This document shows positions 47,599-57,146 of a DNA stretch of 64,000 nt, in pieces (the first letter of the stretch is position 1; every line of letters starts with the position of its first letter). The translations under genes and the position numbers were made by a program. This DNA comes from Umezawaea tangerina (GTDB taxonomy: Bacteria > Actinomycetota > Actinomycetes > Mycobacteriales > Pseudonocardiaceae): positions 310,001 to 374,000 of the forward strand of contig NZ_PVTF01000003.1 of the NCBI RefSeq assembly GCF_003002815.1. Reading direction: 5' to 3'. The notes under the pieces were generated by a model. That model was not told the DNA's origin and ran no database searches. It saw nothing but the letters and a program-made list of their open reading frames with translations.

Positions 47599-49137
47599 CT
47601 ACCCGTGGTACTCGGCGATCTTGAGCTGGCCGTCGACCATCTTCACGAGGACCTGGTAGTCCTTGACGTTCGACCGGCCGCCCTGGGTGAGCGTGACGGT
47701 CCCGGTCACCAGGTAGTCGTCGCCCTTGGCGGCCACCTCGGGGTTCGCGGAGGGGACGATCTCGTCGTACTGCCCCATGTCCTTGGCGTACTCGTCGTAG
47801 CTGGGCCGGGAGGCCGGGTCCATCTTGTCCCACGAGGACTGCGTCTCGGTCTTGGCGGAGCGCAGCCACCCGAGCACGAAGTTCCCCGCCACGGTCGGGG
47901 TGAGCTCGACCGCCTTCGCCGTGCCCGACACGGACTCCTGGTAGCGCTCGTCGTAGGAGCCGGGGTCCGTCCGGTAGTCGTCCTCGGAGTTGAGCAGCGT
48001 GCCCAGCGCGATCATGGTCCCCACCAGCAGCGCGACGGCGACGATGACCGGCACCAGCCACTTGGGGCGGGAGCCCGCCTTCCCGGCCCGACCGCTGTCC
48101 TGCTGGATGTGGACCGGGCTGATCCCGCGGATCCCGGTGGCGGGGTGGGCGAACGCGCTGGAGGGCTGCGGGGTCGTCGGCTGCGAGGCGGGCGGTCGCG
48201 GGGTGGGGTGCTGCGGGGACTGGGGCTGCTGGGACGGCGGCTGCGGCGTCGGGGGCTGCGGCGTCGGCGGCTGCGCGGGACCGGGCTTGGGCGGGCCGGT
48301 CGTGACGGGGATGCCCATGGGGGTCGGCACGGCGTCGGAGGGCAGCGCGGCCAGCATGTCGGCGGCCTCGGCGGCGGTCGGGCGCAGCGCCGGGTCGACG
48401 GCGAGCAGCCGTTCCATCGGGCCGATCAGCGCGCCCGCGCGCATCGGGCGGTCCATCTTGCCGATCGCGGCGCGGTACAGCAGGCCGAGGCTGTTCTCGT
48501 TGGAGCCGTAGGGGGAGTGCGCCTCGGTGGCCGCGTAGAGGGTCGCGCCGAGCGAGAACACGTCCGACCTGGTGTCGGGCGAGTCGCCGCGCGCCACCTC
48601 GGGCGCCAGGTACGCGGGTGTGCCGGAGAGCGCGCCCGCCTCGGTGATCGTGGTGTCGCCGGTGGCGCGGGAGATGCCGAAGTCGGTGAGCTTCACGGCG
48701 CCACCGCGGCCGATCAGCACGTTGCCGGGTTTCACGTCCCGGTGCACGATGCCCGCCGCGTGCGCCGCGGCCAGTGCCATCGCGACCTTGCCGCCGATCC
48801 TGGCCGCCTCGGCCGGGGACAGCGGGCCTGTCTCCTCGAGCACCGCCGCGAGGCTGAGCGAGGGCAGGTACTCCATCACGATCCAGGGCAGCTCGTCCTC
48901 GACGACCACGTCGTAGACCGCGATCGCGTTGGGGTGCTGCAACCGGGCGGCGATCCTGGCCTCGCGCATGGCCCTGGTGCGCGCCGCCTTGGACGCCACC
49001 GGTGCCATGTCAGGCAGCTTGAGCTGCTTCACGGCGACCTCGCGGTGCAGCAGCTCGTCGTGCGCGAGCCACACCACGCCCATACCGCCGCTGCCGATCT
49101 GCTCCTTGAGGAGGTACCGACCGCCGACCGCGTTCAC
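47599..49137 (-). CDS. PknB-type Ser/Thr kinase with extracytoplasmic domain (kinase 2)
   Basis: A 512-residue paralogue of kinase 1 with an almost identical start (MNAVGGRYLL) and intact motifs GSGGMGVVW, AVKQLK, HRDVKPGN, DFGISR and SGTPAYLAPE. A Pro/Gln/Thr-rich linker (about 280-345) precedes the membrane segment (about 365-387). The external domain includes AGNFVLGWLRSAKTETQSSW and a C-terminal KDYQVLVKMVDGQLKI. Tandem duplication with kinase 1 is likely; the linker and ectodomain have diverged most. GTG 49137. Confidence 0.92.
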   Translation of the reverse strand: MNAVGGRYLLKEQIGSGGMGVVWLAHDELLHREVAVKQLKLPDMAPVASKAARTRAMREARIAARLQHPNAIAVYDVVVEDELPWIVMEYLPSLSLAAVLEETGPLSPAEAARIGGKVAMALAAAHAAGIVHRDVKPGNVLIGRGGAVKLTDFGISRATGDTTITEAGALSGTPAYLAPEVARGDSPDTRSDVFSLGATLYAATEAHSPYGSNENSLGLLYRAAIGKMDRPMRAGALIGPMERLLAVDPALRPTAAEAADMLAALPSDAVPTPMGIPVTTGPPKPGPAQPPTPQPPTPQPPSQQPQSPQHPTPRPPASQPTTPQPSSAFAHPATGIRGISPVHIQQDSGRAGKAGSRPKWLVPVIVAVALLVGTMIALGTLLNSEDDYRTDPGSYDERYQESVSGTAKAVELTPTVAGNFVLGWLRSAKTETQSSWDKMDPASRPSYDEYAKDMGQYDEIVPSANPEVAAKGDDYLVTGTVTLTQGGRSNVKDYQVLVKMVDGQLKIAEYHG

Positions 49138-49158
49138 TCGAGCAGGCTAGCGTTCCGA

Positions 49159-49572
49159 TCAGCTGCTGGCGACGAGCTTCGCCAACTCGCGGTCGAAGTC
49201 GATCCACTGGTCCTCTTCACCGGGCTGCACGACGTCGTAGGTGAGGTCGAGGAACTCGGCGATGTGCTCGGCCTCGGCCGAGAGGATCGCGAAACCGGTG
49301 GGGGCGTTCAGCTCCAGCAGGACGCGCTCCGGGTCGTCGGCCGCGGGCCGGACCATGATGTCGCCCTCGCCGGAGGGGGTCAGCAGGCCGTCCGCGAGCA
49401 GGTCGCGGGCGAACATCCACTCGACTTTCCCCTGGCCCGTGTGGAACAGCACGGCGACCGCGTACGGGTCCTCGGGGTTGTACTGCAGCTCCGCTTCGAC
49501 GGGTGCCGGAGCGATGCCGGGGACCAGCAGCTGGAACGTGGTGCCAGCGGTGATGATCGTGTTCTCGGCCAT
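49159..49572 (-). CDS. SsgA family sporulation/cell division regulator
   Basis: A 137-residue protein with the SsgA-like pattern: LRYNP-like LQYNPEDPYAVAVLFHTG, VEWMFARDLLADGLLTPSGEGDIMVRP, VLLELNAPTGFAILSAEA and DFDRELAKLV. SsgA-like proteins are confined to morphologically complex actinomycetes; SsgB recruits FtsZ to sporulation septa. Which paralogue this is cannot be decided here. The ATG at 49572 is firm. It is clustered with envelope kinases, a sensible place for a septation regulator. Confidence 0.9.
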   Translation of the reverse strand: MAENTIITAGTTFQLLVPGIAPAPVEAELQYNPEDPYAVAVLFHTGQGKVEWMFARDLLADGLLTPSGEGDIMVRPAADDPERVLLELNAPTGFAILSAEAEHIAEFLDLTYDVVQPGEEDQWIDFDRELAKLVASS

Positions 49573-49761
49573 GGTGGCTCATCCCTTCCCTACCTGCGTT
49601 GTTCACGCTCTCATGGGAGGAGACGTCCGAGACAGCGCTCCGAGACGCGATTCGCCTGGGAACCACGCTATCGGGGGAGACGTGGATCTCACTTGGTCGT
49701 ATATGCCCAGGTCGCTTGTCTCAACTGGTGAAACGGACATCGCACGCTGCGTGACCGCCCG

Positions 49762-50685
49762 TCACTTCAGGGTAGTCGACACTACCGGTCGGGTGTCCAC
49801 GGGCGCCACCGCCGTGACCGGACGGCGGCGGGTCAGGGCGATCCCGAACAGCACGACCACCATGCCCGCGACGACCCGGACGGTCAGCGCCTCGTGCAGG
49901 AACGCCGCACCCAGCAGCACCGACACGACCGGCAGCAGGTAGCCCACGGTGGTCGCGTTGGTCGGACCCTCGTCCTCGATGAGCCGGTAGTTGATGATGA
50001 ACGCGACACCGGTGCCGAGGACACCCAGGATGCCCAGCGCCAGCAGCGCGCTCAGGCTCAGGTGCACCTCCTGGAGACCGCCGACCGGCACGATGAACGC
50101 GGTCAGACCGGAGCCGACCACGAGCTGGCCCGAGGACAGCTGCAGCGACGACAGGCCCTGGCCGGACAGCGTGCGGCTGATGTAGACGTAGGCCACGGCG
50201 TAGCTCGCGGCGGCCGCGAGGCAGGCCAGCGCGCCCCAGCTCGCCAGCCCGGCCCGCTGCCACGGCGCGAAGATCAGCAGGGTGCCCGCGAAGCCCAGCG
50301 CCAGCCCCGCCGTCCGCGCGGCGCCGCCCTGCTTCTCGAAGCCGAGCAGCAGGCCCAGTCCGAGCGTCCACAGCGGCGTGGTCGAGTTGATCACGCCCGC
50401 CACCCCCGAGTCGACGGTCCGCTCGCCGACCGCGAACAGCACGAACGGGATCACGTTGCCGAAGAGCGCCGCGACCGCCAGGTGCCCCCACGTGCGCGGG
50501 GCGCGCGGCAGCCGGTGGCCGCGGGCGTAGACCAGCACGACGATCACGGCGGCGCCGAGCGCGGTGCGGCCCATCGCGATCTGGACGGGGGAGAAGCCGG
50601 TCAGCGCGACCTTGATCCACAAGAAGCTCGAGCCCCAGATGAGCGCGAGGACACCGAACCTGACCAGCGTGCCGGGTTTGTTCAC
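49762..50685 (-). CDS. EamA family (DMT superfamily) transporter
   Basis: A 307-residue protein with about ten membrane helices in two EamA repeats (WGSSFLWIKVAL at the N-terminus and the second repeat from ~150, YAVAYVYISRTL). Typical end helices are LGTGVAFIINYRLIEDEGPTNATTVGYLLPVVSVLLG. It probably exports amino acids or other small metabolites. GTG 50685. The divergent LysR gene (50767) is the probable regulator, leaving an 81-base shared control region. Confidence 0.92.
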   Translation of the reverse strand: MNKPGTLVRFGVLALIWGSSFLWIKVALTGFSPVQIAMGRTALGAAVIVVLVYARGHRLPRAPRTWGHLAVAALFGNVIPFVLFAVGERTVDSGVAGVINSTTPLWTLGLGLLLGFEKQGGAARTAGLALGFAGTLLIFAPWQRAGLASWGALACLAAAASYAVAYVYISRTLSGQGLSSLQLSSGQLVVGSGLTAFIVPVGGLQEVHLSLSALLALGILGVLGTGVAFIINYRLIEDEGPTNATTVGYLLPVVSVLLGAAFLHEALTVRVVAGMVVVLFGIALTRRRPVTAVAPVDTRPVVSTTLK

Positions 50686-50766
50686 GGTTCCACGATGGGG
50701 TGAGCGAAGCACAAGCACAAGTGAAAAGAACTGCACGACCTTGTAGCTCAGCTGTAAGGTCGTGCC

Positions 50767-51669
50767 ATGTTGGACGTGCGCAGGATGCAGGTGCTCAGGG
50801 CCGTCGTGACCAGCGGTTCCATCACGGCAGCGGCCACCAACCTCGGCTACACGCCGTCGGCGATCAGCCAGCAGGTGGCCGCCCTGGAGAAGCAGGCGGG
50901 CATGGCCCTGCTGGAGCGGGTCGGCCGCGGCGTCCGAGCCACCCAGGCGGGCAGGCTGCTCACCGACCACGCCGCGGGCATCACCGACCGCCTCGTCGAG
51001 GCCGAGGCGGCGCTGGCCGACCTCCGCGCGGGCCGCACCGGCAGGCTCCGCGTCCGCTACTTCGCCACCGCGGGCGCCGCCCTCGTCCCGCCCGCCGTCG
51101 CCCGCTTCCGCGCCGAGCACCCGTCGGTGAAGCTCGACCTCAAGCTCACCGAGCCGGTCGACCCGATGCTGGAGATCGTCGCGGGCCGCGCGGACGTCGC
51201 GATCGTCGTCCACCAGCACGGCGCCGACACCGCCCCCGGCATCCGGCTGGTCCACCTGCTCGACGACCCGTACCTGGCCGTCCTGCCCCGCGGCCACGAC
51301 CTCTGCCGCAAGCGGGTCCTGGACCTGTCCGACCTCGCCGACCAGCCGTGGGTCGACTCCGCGCTCCCGGTCGGCGCCTGCCGCGACATCGTCCTGGACG
51401 CCTGCGCGGGCGCTGGGTTCGCCCCGAACTTCGTCGTCGAGTCCGACGACTACCCGACCGCGCAGGGGTTCGTCTCGGCGGGACTGGGCGTCACCATCGT
51501 CCCGAAGCTCGGCCTCGGGGTCGTCCACCCCGGCGTCGTCGTCCGCCGCCTGCGCAACCCCGAGCCGCTCCGTGAGATCCACGTCGCCTTCCGCGAGGAA
51601 GGCACCACCAACCCGGCCGCCGCGAGCCTCCTGGAGGCCCTCAAGGCCGCGGCGGCGGCCACCGCCTAG
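50767..51669 (+). CDS. LysR family transcriptional regulator
   Basis: A 300-residue LysR protein. The N-terminal winged HTH is MLDVRRMQVLRAVVTSGSITAAATNLGYTPSAISQQVAALE, followed by a two-lobed effector domain. ATG 50767 with GTCGTGCC just upstream. It is divergently arranged with the EamA transporter gene, the standard layout for LysR autoregulation and transporter control. The effector is unknown. Confidence 0.93.
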   Translation: MLDVRRMQVLRAVVTSGSITAAATNLGYTPSAISQQVAALEKQAGMALLERVGRGVRATQAGRLLTDHAAGITDRLVEAEAALADLRAGRTGRLRVRYFATAGAALVPPAVARFRAEHPSVKLDLKLTEPVDPMLEIVAGRADVAIVVHQHGADTAPGIRLVHLLDDPYLAVLPRGHDLCRKRVLDLSDLADQPWVDSALPVGACRDIVLDACAGAGFAPNFVVESDDYPTAQGFVSAGLGVTIVPKLGLGVVHPGVVVRRLRNPEPLREIHVAFREEGTTNPAAASLLEALKAAAAATA

Positions 51670-51683
51670 GGCGGCGCGGGCGC

Positions 51684-53318
51684 TCAGTAGTTCCCGAGCG
51701 CCGTCTCCTTGTCGATCAGCAGCTGGTTGCCCGACCACTCCAGGGCGATGAGCTTGCGCTCCTTGCTGACCGTGTTGTTCTTCAGCGTGTAGGTCACGTC
51801 GACCTCGAACGCGTACGGCGAGTTCAGCTTCACGTCGTCGACCTTCACCGACTTCACCGACTGCCAGAACTGCAGGTAGCCCGCCTTGCCCTTGCTGGCG
51901 CCCTTCATCTTGTCGGTGAGCCAGTTGAACGCCGAGTTCGGGTCGGACGGCAGGAGCGCGAAGTAGTCGCGGATCATCTTCTCCTGGGTCGCCTGGTCGG
52001 GGTCGCCGGTGACCTGGGGCGGGAGCTTGGAGCCGTCGCCCGCGGGGGGCGGGTCCTCCTTGCCGCTCTCCTGCGGCGGCTGGGAGACGCTGGCGGACGT
52101 GCCGGGCTCGGCGACCTTGTCGTTCTTCTTGTCGTCGCCGGACAGGAAGCTGGCCAGCATGATGCCGACGACCGCGGCGGCCACGATGGCGAGCGCGGTG
52201 ATCATCGTGGAGCGCTTGCTCGCGACGTCCTTGGCCGACGACGACGACCGAGGGGGCGCGGTGCGGTGCGGGGCGGCGGCCGGACGGGGCTGCTGCTGGT
52301 AGGGCTGCTGGTACTGCGGCTGTTGCTGCTGCTGGGGCGGCGGACCCGGTCGGACGTCGATGCGGGTACCGGGCGGCGGTGTCGACACGGCGGCCTGCGG
52401 GGACATCGCGCGGGTCGCGGAGTCGGTCGAGAGCGGGGCCCCGCGCCACGACGGCGGGCTGACCTGCTGGACGGCCATCGGGAACTCGGGGGCGGCCCGG
52501 CCCGCGGCCACGGCGGCCAGCGCTTCGCGCGCCTCGGCCATCGTGGGGCGGTCCTCGGGCTCCGGGCGGAGCAGGCGCATCAGCAGCGCCGTCAGCGGCC
52601 CGGCCTGCTTCGGCGGGTTCACGTTGCCGGAGGCGACCTGGTGCAGCAGCGCGATGGTGTTCTCGTTCAGCCCGAACGGCGGGGCGCCCTCGATCGCGGC
52701 GTACAGCGTGGAGCCGAGCGAGAACACGTCCGACGGCGAACCGGGGTCGTAGCCCTTCGCCACCTCGGGCGCCAGGTACGCCGGGGTGCCCGCGAGCATC
52801 CCGGTCGCGGTGACGGTGACGTCGCCGGTGGCCCGCGAGATGCCGAAGTCCGTGATCTTCACGACGCCTTCGTCGCCGAGCAGGATGTTGCCGGGCTTGA
52901 TGTCGCGGTGCACGATGCCCGCGTTGTGCGCCGCGGTCAGCGCCGAGGCGACCTGCTGGCCGATCGCGGCGACCTCGCGCGGCGGGAGCGTGCCGCGCTC
53001 GGACAGCACCGTGGACAGGCTCTTCGACGGCAGGTACTCCATGACCAGCCACGGCTGGCCGTCGTCCTCGGCGACGTCGTACACGGCGATGGCGTGCGGG
53101 TGCTGCAACCGGGCGGCGATCCGCCCCTCGCGCATGGCCCTGCGCTTCGCCTCGTCGGTGTCGGAGGCGGCCAGTCCGGGCTGGAGCAAGAGCTGCTTGA
53201 CCGCGACGATGCGGTGCAGGCGCTGGTCGTGCGCCTGCCACACGATGCCCATCGCACCGCTACCGATTCGGTTGCCCAATCGGTAGCGGCCTGCGACCAG
53301 GCGACCATCGTCGGTCAC
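51684..53318 (-). CDS. PknB-type Ser/Thr kinase with extracytoplasmic domain (kinase 3)
   Basis: A 544-residue transmembrane kinase. It has GSGAMGIVW, AVKQLL, HRDIKPGN, DFGISR and AGTPAYLAPE. A Gln/Pro-rich juxtamembrane linker (about 335-385) leads to a membrane segment (about 395-415). The ectodomain has KMIRDYFALLPSDPNSAFNWLTDKM and YLQFWQSVKSVKV. The GTG at 53318 has GGGAG five bases upstream; an ATG at 53330 is the alternative. It converges on lysR with only 14 bases between stops. Confidence 0.92.
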   Translation of the reverse strand: MTDDGRLVAGRYRLGNRIGSGAMGIVWQAHDQRLHRIVAVKQLLLQPGLAASDTDEAKRRAMREGRIAARLQHPHAIAVYDVAEDDGQPWLVMEYLPSKSLSTVLSERGTLPPREVAAIGQQVASALTAAHNAGIVHRDIKPGNILLGDEGVVKITDFGISRATGDVTVTATGMLAGTPAYLAPEVAKGYDPGSPSDVFSLGSTLYAAIEGAPPFGLNENTIALLHQVASGNVNPPKQAGPLTALLMRLLRPEPEDRPTMAEAREALAAVAAGRAAPEFPMAVQQVSPPSWRGAPLSTDSATRAMSPQAAVSTPPPGTRIDVRPGPPPQQQQQPQYQQPYQQQPRPAAAPHRTAPPRSSSSAKDVASKRSTMITALAIVAAAVVGIMLASFLSGDDKKNDKVAEPGTSASVSQPPQESGKEDPPPAGDGSKLPPQVTGDPDQATQEKMIRDYFALLPSDPNSAFNWLTDKMKGASKGKAGYLQFWQSVKSVKVDDVKLNSPYAFEVDVTYTLKNNTVSKERKLIALEWSGNQLLIDKETALGNY

Positions 53319-53449
53319 GGCTGCTCCCATGAGTGATTGCGGTGTGTCTGTCTTCTGCGGCGTTCGACGGCCACTACGGCACAAACGTAGCGACACCCGG
53401 TGCGGTTCGAACTAACCCGTCCGTGTGCGTGTCCACCTTACGAGTTAAC

Positions 53450-54853
53450 TCAACCGCCGGGCGCCGGGTTGGTGGTTGTCGTCGTCGTGGTGGTCGTGGT
53501 AGTGGTCGTCGTCGTCGTGGTCGGTGGGGGCTTGGTGGTCGTGGTGGTCGTCGGCGGCGGCGCCTTGGTGGTCGTCGTCGGCTGCTCGGTGGTGGTGGGC
53601 TGCTCCTCGGTCGTCTGCTCCTCCGTCGTCGGCTCGGCCGACGTGGTGGCGGCCTTCGACGTCGTGGTCACGGGGACGACCTTCGAGGAGCTGGTGTCGC
53701 CACCCGGCACGAGCGCCGGGTCCTTCGACTCGTCCTTGCCCTTGAACGCGCCCAGCGCGACCAGCAGGCCACCCACCGCGAGCAGCAGCACGAGCACGGC
53801 GGCGATGATCGCCAGCGTCCGGTTGTTCGACGGCTCCGGGGAGGCGACGGACCTGGTCGGGCCCACGGTCCGCGGGTGCTGGCCGGTGCGGTAGCCGGAC
53901 CCGGCGTTGCCGCGGTACCCGGTGCCCGAGGAGACCACGCGGGTCCGGTTCGGGTCCAGCACGGCCGTCGGACCGGGCACCGGCAGCACGCCCGGCGTGC
54001 TCGCGGCCCGCAGCCCGGTCAGGCTGGGGTTGCGGCCCGAGGCGACCGCGGCGAGCAGTTCGCGCGCCTGGCCCATGGTCGGCCGGTCGGCCGGGTCGAC
54101 GTTGAGCAGCCGCAGCAGCACCTCGGTGAGCGGCCCGTCCTGCGACGGCGGGTTGATGCGGCCCGCGGCGACCGCGTGCAGCACACCCAGGGTGTTCTCG
54201 CTGAGCCCGAACGGGGGTTCGCCCTCGGCCGCCGCGTACAGCGTCGAGCCCAGGGAGAACACGTCGGAGGCGGGCGTCGGGTCCGAGCCCCTGGCGATCT
54301 CCGGCGCCAGGTAGGCGGGGGTGCCCGCGATCAGGCCGGTCTTGGTGACCGTGATGTCGTCGGTGGCGCGCGAGATGCCGAAGTCGGTGATCTTCACTAC
54401 GCCGTTGTCCGCGATCAGCACGTTGCCGGGCTTCACGTCGCGGTGCACGATGCCCGCCGCGTGCGCCGCGGCCAGCGCCGACGCGGCCTGCGCGCCGATC
54501 TGGGCGACCTGCAGCGGCTCCAGCGCGCCGTACTCGGACAGCGTGTCCGCGAGGCTGTAGGACGGCAGGTACTCCATGACGAGGCAGGGCGCGCCCTGCT
54601 CCTCGACCACGTCGTAGACGGCGATGGCGTTCGGGTGGTGCAGCTTCGCGGCGATGCGGCCCTCGCGCATGGCGCGCTGGATCGCCTCGTCGTGCTCCCT
54701 GGTGTCCATCCCGGCCTGCAGCAGCAGCTGCTTGACCGCGACGATCCGACCGAGCCGCTCGTCCTGGGCGCGCCACACGATGCCCATGGCGCCGCTGCCG
54801 ATGCGGTCGAGGAAGCGGTAACGGTCGGCGATCAGCTGGCCCTCGGTGCTCAC
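53450..54853 (-). CDS. PknB-type Ser/Thr kinase with Thr-rich external tail (kinase 4)
   Basis: A 467-residue kinase with GSGAMGIVW, AVKQLL, HRDVKPGN, DFGISR and AGTPAYLAPE. One membrane segment (about 350-372) is followed not by a folded domain but by an extracellular tail of Thr-Glu and then Pro-Thr blocks ending in a long poly-Thr run before NPAPGG. Such tails are candidate O-mannosylated wall-spanning segments. GTG 54853 is chosen; an upstream start at 54955 would add an Arg/Pro-rich segment. The kinase domain is closest to kinase 3. Confidence 0.9.
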   Translation of the reverse strand: MSTEGQLIADRYRFLDRIGSGAMGIVWRAQDERLGRIVAVKQLLLQAGMDTREHDEAIQRAMREGRIAAKLHHPNAIAVYDVVEEQGAPCLVMEYLPSYSLADTLSEYGALEPLQVAQIGAQAASALAAAHAAGIVHRDVKPGNVLIADNGVVKITDFGISRATDDITVTKTGLIAGTPAYLAPEIARGSDPTPASDVFSLGSTLYAAAEGEPPFGLSENTLGVLHAVAAGRINPPSQDGPLTEVLLRLLNVDPADRPTMGQARELLAAVASGRNPSLTGLRAASTPGVLPVPGPTAVLDPNRTRVVSSGTGYRGNAGSGYRTGQHPRTVGPTRSVASPEPSNNRTLAIIAAVLVLLLAVGGLLVALGAFKGKDESKDPALVPGGDTSSSKVVPVTTTSKAATTSAEPTTEEQTTEEQPTTTEQPTTTTKAPPPTTTTTTKPPPTTTTTTTTTTTTTTTTTNPAPGG

Positions 54854-55142
54854 CGGGCCACCTCGCGCGGGTGCTGCGGGACCGCGGCGGGTGCAGCAGG
54901 TCTCACGCTGGGGCTCCTCGTTGTGCGCTCCGGTTGGCGGATCAGGGTAGGCCACCGCTCTTCATCTCGGGCTGTCCTGCCCGCAGAGCCTACCCCGGCA
55001 CCGAAGACGGGTTTCCGGCCGTTGCGCAGGTCACGGCCTGTCGGGCCGTCGATCGCGCAGGGATACCCGATACCTGTCCGCAACGTCACCGGTTCACGAG
55101 AAAGTCGTCGGAAATGGGGCCGAACGGCCTAGCGCCGAGCGC

Positions 55143-56006
55143 TCACAGCTCCGCGAAGAAGTCGAACCCGCCGAGCCCGAGGCCGATCCGGATGCCACCG
55201 GGGTCCTCGGACGGCTTGGTCGACGAGGGCGGCGTGGTCGAGTTCGAGGACGACGACGGCGTCGACGAGGACGTCGGCGGGGTCGTGCTGCTCGAGGGCG
55301 AGGTCGACGTGGGGTTGCTGCTGCTCGGGGGCGTGCCCTTGTCCGTGGTCGGCTGCGTGCTCGACTGCGAGGTCGACGTGACCGGGGCCTGCGTCTGGGT
55401 CTGCGTCTGCGTCGTCTGCGTCACCGGGGCCTGGGTGTCCTGCACCGGGACCACCTGCTGCTGCTGGGCCGCCTGCTGCGCGACCCGCTCCTCCTGCGTG
55501 GAGGTGGTGGTGCTGGTGGTCTGCGAGGTCGTGCCGGGCTTCTGGCCGGGCATGGCGACGCCGCCGAGGTTGCCGGTGTTGCTGGAGTTGCGCGCCGCGG
55601 GGCGGGTGTCGAACCGCACGTCGGCGAGGGGGCGCTCGTCGGGGGAGCCCAGCCACTGCGAGGCGCCGAAGGCGACCGAACCGCAGAGGACGACACCGCC
55701 GCTGGCGATGGCGACGAGCTTGCTGAGCGACATGCCGCCGCGCTCCTCGTCGGCCGGACGGCCTTCGCGGCGCAGCAGCTCGGCGACGTGCAGCTCGCGG
55801 CCGGACAGCGACGCGCGGGCGGACAGCGCGGTCGGGGCCGACGTGGCGGCGGGGGGCGTGACCGCCTTGAAGCGGACCGTCTCCTCCTCGTCGTCCCGGT
55901 ACACCGGGATCGGCTGTGTCTCGGCTTCACGCCGGGCGAGCAGCTCCGCTACCGAAAGCTGAGCGGTCGAGCCATCCCGCCGACGACGATTGTCCTCGTT
56001 CGACAC
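55143..56006 (-). CDS. membrane protein with SVAELLARR motif and Ser/Thr-rich external tail
   Basis: A 287-residue single-pass protein. Near the N-terminus is LSVAELLARREAETQ, and a second ELHVAELLRREG copy lies around residue 85. A membrane segment (about 107-128, LSKLVAIASGGVVLCGSVAFGA) leads to a ~170-residue Gln/Thr/Ser/Pro-rich external region ending GIRIGLGLGGFDFFAEL. GTG 56006; an earlier GTG at 56045 is possible. Proteins with the V-A-E-L-L motif next to kinases recur in this order of bacteria, but the function is unknown. Confidence 0.75.
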   Translation of the reverse strand: MSNEDNRRRRDGSTAQLSVAELLARREAETQPIPVYRDDEEETVRFKAVTPPAATSAPTALSARASLSGRELHVAELLRREGRPADEERGGMSLSKLVAIASGGVVLCGSVAFGASQWLGSPDERPLADVRFDTRPAARNSSNTGNLGGVAMPGQKPGTTSQTTSTTTSTQEERVAQQAAQQQQVVPVQDTQAPVTQTTQTQTQTQAPVTSTSQSSTQPTTDKGTPPSSSNPTSTSPSSSTTPPTSSSTPSSSSNSTTPPSSTKPSEDPGGIRIGLGLGGFDFFAEL

Positions 56007-56167
56007 CGCGGTCTCACACCTTCCCGGAAACTGCACTGCGTTCACTAGCCGGGAACATGGATACCGAATCGTGACCCCAGTTGTAACCCCTTTGGGGGAT
56101 TTTCTCGGGTTAAACCTTATTTAAGGCAACTCTACGTGAGCATTTAGGGGGTGCTCGCTACGCGGCG

Positions 56168-56974
56168 TCAGCTTCGCTGGGCCGAGAGCAGCTCGGTGCC
56201 GACGATCTTCGGGACCGACGTGTCGCCGAACCAGAAGAGCTGCTCGACCCGCAGCCACCGCCCGTCGAGCTCCTGCATCGACACCTCGGCCAGGACGCTG
56301 CCGTCGGGCCGCTGGGTGGTGCTGTCGACCGTGATGGCCTTGATCGTGCTCCACGAGCGCACGAAGCCGAGCGCGTCGCCGCCCACCAGGTCGCTCGTCA
56401 GCAGCAGCGCCGCCGCGGCGGGCTGGGCGGGCAGCAGGCTGTAGAACTCGCGGACGACGTCGATCCTCGGCTGGGAGCCGATCGCCACCGACGGCGGTGC
56501 CGCGGCGCTGCCGGTCGGCGGCGCGGACGACGGGGTCTCGGTCCTCGGGTCCGCCGCGATCGGCGCGTTGGACGCGGAGGGGGTCGTCTCGGCCGTGGGG
56601 GCCGCCGCGGGCTCGTCGCCCAGCCTGGCGCTGAGCAGGTCGGGGCGCAGCGCCGTGGAGCCGCTCAGCTCGATCGCGGCCGCCGTGCGCGGGGCGCTGG
56701 TGGACTCGGGGCGGTTGCCCGCCAGGATCGACGCCGCCGCGACCGAGGCGAACAGGACGAGGGCGCCCGCCACCAGCCCGGCCGCCTTGGCCGCCCGGTT
56801 GGAACGCCGCTGGTCGGTCTCCTCCATGCCGAGCACGTCCTCCACGAGGTCCTCGGTGTCGGCCTCCTCGCGGGAAGGGATGCGGACGGGGCTGGGCTGG
56901 TTCCTGATCAGCTCGGCCACGGTGATCGAACCGGCCCGGTTGTGCCGTCTGCCGGTCGTCGTAGGGCGCTGCAC
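56168..56974 (-). CDS. kinase-less membrane protein with the shared extracytoplasmic domain
   Basis: A 268-residue single-pass protein. The N-terminal cytoplasmic part has ITVAELIRNQPSP, related to the motif of its downstream neighbour. A membrane segment lies at about 66-88, then an Ala/Pro/Ser linker, and the last ~100 residues (DVVREFYSLLPAQPAAAALLLTSDLV, FVRSWSTIKAITV) resemble the ectodomain of kinases 1-3. The GTG at 56974 has GGAGGAG six bases upstream, which decides the start over the TTG at 56980. It may compete with or modulate the kinases. Confidence 0.78.
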   Translation of the reverse strand: MQRPTTTGRRHNRAGSITVAELIRNQPSPVRIPSREEADTEDLVEDVLGMEETDQRRSNRAAKAAGLVAGALVLFASVAAASILAGNRPESTSAPRTAAAIELSGSTALRPDLLSARLGDEPAAAPTAETTPSASNAPIAADPRTETPSSAPPTGSAAAPPSVAIGSQPRIDVVREFYSLLPAQPAAAALLLTSDLVGGDALGFVRSWSTIKAITVDSTTQRPDGSVLAEVSMQELDGRWLRVEQLFWFGDTSVPKIVGTELLSAQRS

Positions 56975-57146
56975 TGGCAACTCCTCCGTACCTTCTGCGT
57001 CGCCAGAACTCGTACCGTGGATGCCCTGGTCAAAGCCAGGACGACGCGCGCATTCACCTTTTCGTGGCGGTCAGCGGTAGACGCTTGTCGCTCTAATGGA
57101 GTAGTGGTTACAGACCGATGTCCCCCTGTGCGTTCGCGAATGACCG

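Noticed and set aside
53470-53525. A non-coding GTG/GTC microsatellite
   Set aside because: It is the coding sequence of the poly-Thr tail of kinase 4 in a continuous reading frame.
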